In this document: piece by piece, positions 6,739 to 9,894 of the stretch
Layout of the letters: each line of letters begins with the position of its first letter
Numbering within the stretch: position 1 is the first letter of the stretch
NCBI GenBank assembly: GCA_030835005.1
Contig: JAUQWT010000106.1
Coordinates: forward strand, 1-9,894
DNA from: Ignavibacteria bacterium
GTDB lineage: Bacteria; Bacteroidota; Ignavibacteria; Tepidaquicellales; OLB5
Direction of reading: 5' to 3'
DNA: 9,894 nt
Made by a program: the position numbers and the translations under genes
Notes under the pieces: generated by a model
The model's database searches: none
What the model saw: the letters and a program-made list of their open reading frames with translations, nothing else
What the model was told of the DNA's origin: nothing

Positions 6739-7464
6739 TCAGCTTAAGCTCAAACTTCTTTTCAGCCTGAAAACATGAGCAGCAATCAAATCAATGGCTT
6801 CATCCGTTTGAACATGATCAGTGTTTATTACAAGATCATAATTATGCGGGTCATTGATATCCACTCCAAAAAGCTTCTTTATGTATTCATATCTTTTCAT
6901 ATCTTCCTTTTTTACATAATCCTCAGCATGCCTAAGAGTAAGTTCATAGCAATCCATCATATGCTTGGTTCTTTTAGCCAAAGAACCAATAAGCCTAACG
7001 TGTAAACCGTATTTAAGATGCCTGGTAATGTAAAATCCCCCCCTTCCTACTATCACAACATCACCCATACCGGCAAGTTTCAGGATCGACTTATTGATAT
7101 TGTATACCATTTCACGCTTAGTAGGATGTAATCCGAACAGTTCCTCGAACATAGTCTGAATATCTGAGAATTTCTCTTCCGGCAGCAGGCTATTAATTCC
7201 CTTTAATTTGAAATCGTTAGTGACTTTTTCGATCAGGTTTTTGTCAAACAAAGCCCAGGTACATTCTGTGTCCCTATCACAAAAACTCAGGTAATCAACC
7301 AAGCCTGCTGTTAATGAAGATTCACCTGTTCCGGCTTCTCGTGAAATTGTTATAAATGGATGGATTGTTTCTTTGGCTGCTTCAGCTTCTTTGGGATCCT
7401 TGTTTCTTTGAAGCTGGCTGTAAAGGTAAGCTTTGCTTAAATCAACATACTTGTTGTATTCCAT
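6739..7464 (-). CDS. Cytidylate kinase-like family P-loop protein
   Basis: This 241-residue soluble protein resembles the cytidylate kinase-like family (Cytidylate_kin2), which is related to CMP kinase but mostly uncharacterised. The P-loop region is ISREAGTGESS at 40-50, after a strand (FITI). The GRGG motif of the second strand is at 140-143 (VVIVGRGGFYI). A lid-like basic region follows (KRTKHMMDCYE, about 164-174). NYDLVINTDHV at 208-218 matches the C-terminal strand of CMP kinases. Lys of the Walker A motif is replaced by Glu48 (GTGES), so phosphoryl transfer may differ or be absent; relatives often have Gly there. The first 34 residues are an extension. AAAGGAG nine bases upstream supports the ATG. 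It appears to be transcribed separately from the larger gene upstream, as a terminator-like hairpin and a promoter lie between. Substrate unknown. Confidence 0.82.
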   Translation of the reverse strand: MEYNKYVDLSKAYLYSQLQRNKDPKEAEAAKETIHPFITISREAGTGESSLTAGLVDYLSFCDRDTECTWALFDKNLIEKVTNDFKLKGINSLLPEEKFSDIQTMFEELFGLHPTKREMVYNINKSILKLAGMGDVVIVGRGGFYITRHLKYGLHVRLIGSLAKRTKHMMDCYELTLRHAEDYVKKEDMKRYEYIKKLFGVDINDPHNYDLVINTDHVQTDEAIDLIAAHVFRLKRSLSLS

Positions 7465-7473
7465 TACGGAGAG

Positions 7474-7480
7474 CTCCTTT
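7474..7480 (-). promoter_or_regulatory. Ribosome binding site of the cytidylate kinase-like gene
   Basis: AAAGGAG on the minus strand, nine bases before the ATG at 7464. It is the strongest Shine-Dalgarno in the window and decides the start. Confidence 0.75.
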
Positions 7481-7516
7481 CCGTTTTTGCTGGGAACTTG
7501 AACTCTATCCCATGGA

Positions 7517-7524
7517 CAAATATA
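7517..7524 (-). promoter_or_regulatory. Putative -7 element of the cytidylate kinase-like gene
   Basis: The minus strand reads TATATTTG, an exact TAnnTTTG match, 52 bases before the start codon. The only nearby TTG is 10 bases upstream, so no proper -33 element is seen. Confidence 0.4.
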
Positions 7525-7535
7525 CCTTAATTAAC

Positions 7536-7562
7536 AAAAAAATAGAATGATTGTAATCATCC
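7536..7562 (-). terminator. Weak intrinsic terminator of the STAND-like/TPR gene
   Basis: On the minus strand GGATGAT (7562-7556) pairs with ATCATTC (7551-7545) around TACA, with one G-T pair. A run of seven T follows (7542-7536). The stem is AT-rich and therefore weak. It lies 56 bases after the stop of the upstream gene. Confidence 0.45.
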
Positions 7563-7617
7563 AGAGTAATGACAGTTATCCTAAAGGCCTAACAAATGCC
7601 GGTTAAAGAAAAGGGTA

Positions 7618-9822
7618 TCAAACAAAGAAGATTTTTTTTGCCTTACTTATTTCATTCTGGATCATTTCATAATACCTAGGGTACTTTTCCTCGATAAAAG
7701 TTTCAAGCGCTTCATCAAAGGATTTAATTGCATTATTATAGTTTTCGGCTTTGTCTTCATATTCTGCAAGCCGTATGTATGCTCTTCCAAGTCCAAAAAC
7801 AGCCTCTGCATGCTGAATTGGGTATTTCTCCTTCGTTCTGACCTTCAGTGATTCTTCAAATGCATTGATAGCCTTATCCAGCGTTTCAGGAGAACTATCT
7901 ACTTCATTCTGAACAAGGTATGCATCTGCCATATTAAACATTGTATTGGCATATTGCAAAGGCATTTGATCAAGTGTTCTGATCTCAAGAGCTTTTTCAA
8001 ACGCATCGATTGCTTTTTCACAATTGTTTTTCTTATCTTTTATGAACGCCAGAAGTGAAAATGCATTGCCAATATTATTCATTGTAAGCCCATATTGCAG
8101 CGGTGATTTTTGCTTTGTGTGAATAGCCAGAACATCAACATAAGTTTGAATTGCAAGATTCAAATTCTTCTCTGTCTCTTCGTATTCAGAAAGCTTAGCA
8201 TAGGAATTTGCTATATTATTTTTAGTCAAAGCATATACTAATGGATAGTCTTTCATTGTTCTCACTTTCAATGACTCATAAAAAGCATCAATAGCAAGTT
8301 TATAGTTCTTTACCGGCTCTTTGACTTCTGAAAGAATAATGTACGCTCCACCAAGATTATTGTGCGCACGTGCGTAATCTTGAGGATATTTATCGATTGT
8401 AAATACCTTCAGTGCTTCATAATAAGATTCAATAGCAGTCAAACAGTTTTCCTCTCTGTCTTCTACTTCAGCAAATGCTGTATAAGTGTTGCCTATTCTG
8501 TTTTTGATCTTTGCATATTCAAATGGATTAGAATCCAAAGTAATGGTATTTAATATCTCGACATAATAACTAATTGACTTCCTGCAATTCTCAAGTGTAT
8601 CTTTTACTTTGGATAAGCTCCAATATGCCTGACCAAGATAATTCTGTGCTTTGAAATATTCGGATTTGTCTTTTTCTTTGTCTATTAATCCAAGTATTCT
8701 ATCGAAAACAATTATCACAAATTTCATATAATCGCCAATATGTGAGTCTATTGCCCCTGTGTCATAAGCCCGTTCACCTGCCATCTGAAGGACTTCTACA
8801 TCATCTAAAAAGACATCATGAATTATTTCAAACATATCAAGTTGGGATATCTCGGCCTCAGGTTTTACAACATATTCAAGGTATGCATCTTCTGCCCAAA
8901 TCCTGTTCTTTCTAGAGAGCTTGATGAATTCCTTATCTTCAAGAGCTTTGAACCAGCCAGTCCATTCAAAGTCCTTTCCTTCAAGTTCAAATACTCCAGC
9001 TATCTTCTTGATCCAATCAATATTAAATATGCTGTTATCATGGTAAATACCGCATGCATAAAGAATTCTAAGGGATCGCAGTATAGTTTTTTCAATTGTA
9101 TCGCAGTTGTCAAATCTTCTTTCCATTTCACTCAAACGCATGAAAATCGACCCAATGGTTCCGTTGAATTTCACATTGTCCCATTTCATGCCAAGCTTTT
9201 CAGCGACCTGCTTTCCTTCTTCTGCGGAGATTTTTTCCATTTCCATAATGTCTTCACCGAAAATAATATCTATATCCATGTTTTGTTCGGTCAATTTGTT
9301 TTTGACTTTTTTGAATTCTTTTCCGGAATGGCATGTTGCGATAATTGGAATATTCTTCTCTTTTGCAGCCCTGAGAAATAGGTGATAACTATCCTGTCTT
9401 TCGATATAATATTGTAGGTCATCAATAAAAACTACACGGTTCTTATTGAAACTATAGTCATTTGGAAATACAAATGAAGGCATAAGCACACTTCTCGGCA
9501 TAAGAACCCTAATATTCTTTTTGTAGTTTTTCAGGGAATTAAAAACTGCCCGGGTTTTTCCGCTTAGGGGCGGCCCTATTATCAGCGCATTTCTGCGTCT
9601 GTCCAAAGCGCGCTGAATAAAGCTATCAATACTTCTCTCAAAATAGTAATCCTCGCAAGGTCTTTCCCCCAGCACTTCTTTTGACTTCAGCTTAGATGAT
9701 CGCTTCCAAATCACCGAGTAAAAAATCTTTAGATCTCTTCGGGTCTTGTATATATACCCAATAAATGGCACTATGGCAGTTACTATAATACCCAAGACTG
9801 TAAATAATAATGTCAGATCCAA
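7618..9822 (-). CDS. Membrane-anchored STAND-like P-loop NTPase with seven 47-residue TPR-type repeats
   Basis: This 734-residue protein has four parts. (1) One N-terminal membrane segment, about residues 4-26, followed by KTRRDLK, which predicts a cytoplasmic body. (2) A P-loop domain with Walker A GPPLSGKT at 83-90, Walker B VVFIDD at 130-135 and a sensor-1-like strand IPIIATCHSG at 158-167; FNGTIGSIFMRL at 219-230 resembles the end of the helical lid of STAND proteins. (3) A probable winged-helix and helical linker, about 240-386. (4) Seven tandem helix-pair repeats, 387-715, plus one extra helix. STAND NTPases are switches that sense a ligand through their C-terminal repeats; this assignment rests on domain order, not on a named family. 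The start is TTG at 9822: an in-frame stop lies 24 bases upstream, and the next Met is residue 108, beyond Walker A. No enzymatic effector domain is visible. Function unknown. Confidence 0.8.
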   Translation of the reverse strand: MDLTLLFTVLGIIVTAIVPFIGYIYKTRRDLKIFYSVIWKRSSKLKSKEVLGERPCEDYYFERSIDSFIQRALDRRRNALIIGPPLSGKTRAVFNSLKNYKKNIRVLMPRSVLMPSFVFPNDYSFNKNRVVFIDDLQYYIERQDSYHLFLRAAKEKNIPIIATCHSGKEFKKVKNKLTEQNMDIDIIFGEDIMEMEKISAEEGKQVAEKLGMKWDNVKFNGTIGSIFMRLSEMERRFDNCDTIEKTILRSLRILYACGIYHDNSIFNIDWIKKIAGVFELEGKDFEWTGWFKALEDKEFIKLSRKNRIWAEDAYLEYVVKPEAEISQLDMFEIIHDVFLDDVEVLQMAGERAYDTGAIDSHIGDYMKFVIIVFDRILGLIDKEKDKSEYFKAQNYLGQAYWSLSKVKDTLENCRKSISYYVEILNTITLDSNPFEYAKIKNRIGNTYTAFAEVEDREENCLTAIESYYEALKVFTIDKYPQDYARAHNNLGGAYIILSEVKEPVKNYKLAIDAFYESLKVRTMKDYPLVYALTKNNIANSYAKLSEYEETEKNLNLAIQTYVDVLAIHTKQKSPLQYGLTMNNIGNAFSLLAFIKDKKNNCEKAIDAFEKALEIRTLDQMPLQYANTMFNMADAYLVQNEVDSSPETLDKAINAFEESLKVRTKEKYPIQHAEAVFGLGRAYIRLAEYEDKAENYNNAIKSFDEALETFIEEKYPRYYEMIQNEISKAKKIFFV
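7678..8664 (-). repeat. Seven in-frame 141-bp repeats encoding 47-residue TPR-type units
   Basis: Units end on a conserved Pro at residues 433, 480, 527, 574, 621, 668 and 715, exactly 47 apart with no indel. Each unit has a first helix around YAxxxNNIGNAYxxLAE, a charged turn, a second helix around NxxxAIxxFxEALKV, and a T-x4-P linker. The protein units are clearly related but strongly diverged, so this is an old array, not a recent DNA duplication. Confidence 0.9.
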
Positions 9823-9894
9823 AATTACTCTATTTATGTGATTTCAATTTTCCAGGATTCTAAGCTTACTTTCTGTTTGTGGACTTTGTTTTGC

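Noticed and set aside
6741..6750. Perfect 10-base palindrome AGCTTAAGCT at the end of the cytidylate kinase-like gene
   Set aside because: It overlaps the last codons, has no loop and no T run, so it is not a terminator, and it is short enough to be chance.
7678..8664. Periodic 141-base structure considered as a DNA satellite or CRISPR-like array
   Set aside because: The period is carried by protein helix repeats in one open frame. The DNA units are diverged and there are no constant repeats with unique spacers.
8818..9381. Open 187-codon frame on the plus strand inside the STAND-like gene
   Set aside because: It is antisense to a well-supported coding region, its product is Phe/Ser/Cys-rich without domain patterns, and a second overlapping frame is also open there.

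Overview
The window comes from an AT-rich bacterial chromosome. I would place it in the Bacteroidota/Chlorobi (FCB) group, possibly near Ignavibacteria. The reasons are lipid-A-type outer-membrane genes, several exact TAnnTTTG promoter elements (the Bacteroidota sigma-A type) in front of genes, start codons that mostly lack a Shine-Dalgarno, and the gene families present. Genus cannot be fixed from the sequence alone. No insertion sequence, phage gene or CRISPR array is visible, and no stretch over 300 bases lacks a gene.

Left part, plus strand (1-2217): the tail of an outer-membrane beta-barrel gene, then a second secreted beta-barrel protein, then an LptF/LptG-family permease of the lipopolysaccharide export system. 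They are tightly spaced and read as one cell-envelope operon. The permease gene ends 14 bases from the end of a convergent oligopeptidase B gene (2232-4262, minus), with no visible terminator between them.

Middle part (4263-6565): a tRNA-Asn(GUU) gene with its own promoter and a strong terminator. Next come a DUF3467 gene starting 18 bases after that terminator, a small DUF4404-like gene on the minus strand, and asnA (ammonia-dependent asparagine synthetase, minus strand) closed by an 11-bp-stem terminator. The enzyme that makes asparagine and the tRNA that carries it therefore lie about 0.9 kb apart. An imperfect 17-bp inverted repeat overlaps the upstream part of the tRNA promoter.

Right part, minus strand (6739-9822): a cytidylate-kinase-like P-loop protein and, upstream of it, the most interesting gene in the window. 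This is a 734-residue membrane-anchored P-loop NTPase of STAND-like layout, with seven consecutive helical repeats of exactly 47 residues each. A weak terminator and a separate promoter lie between these two genes, so they are probably separate transcription units. Its function is unknown; a sensor, scaffold or defence role is inference from architecture only. The rest of the window is largely housekeeping.
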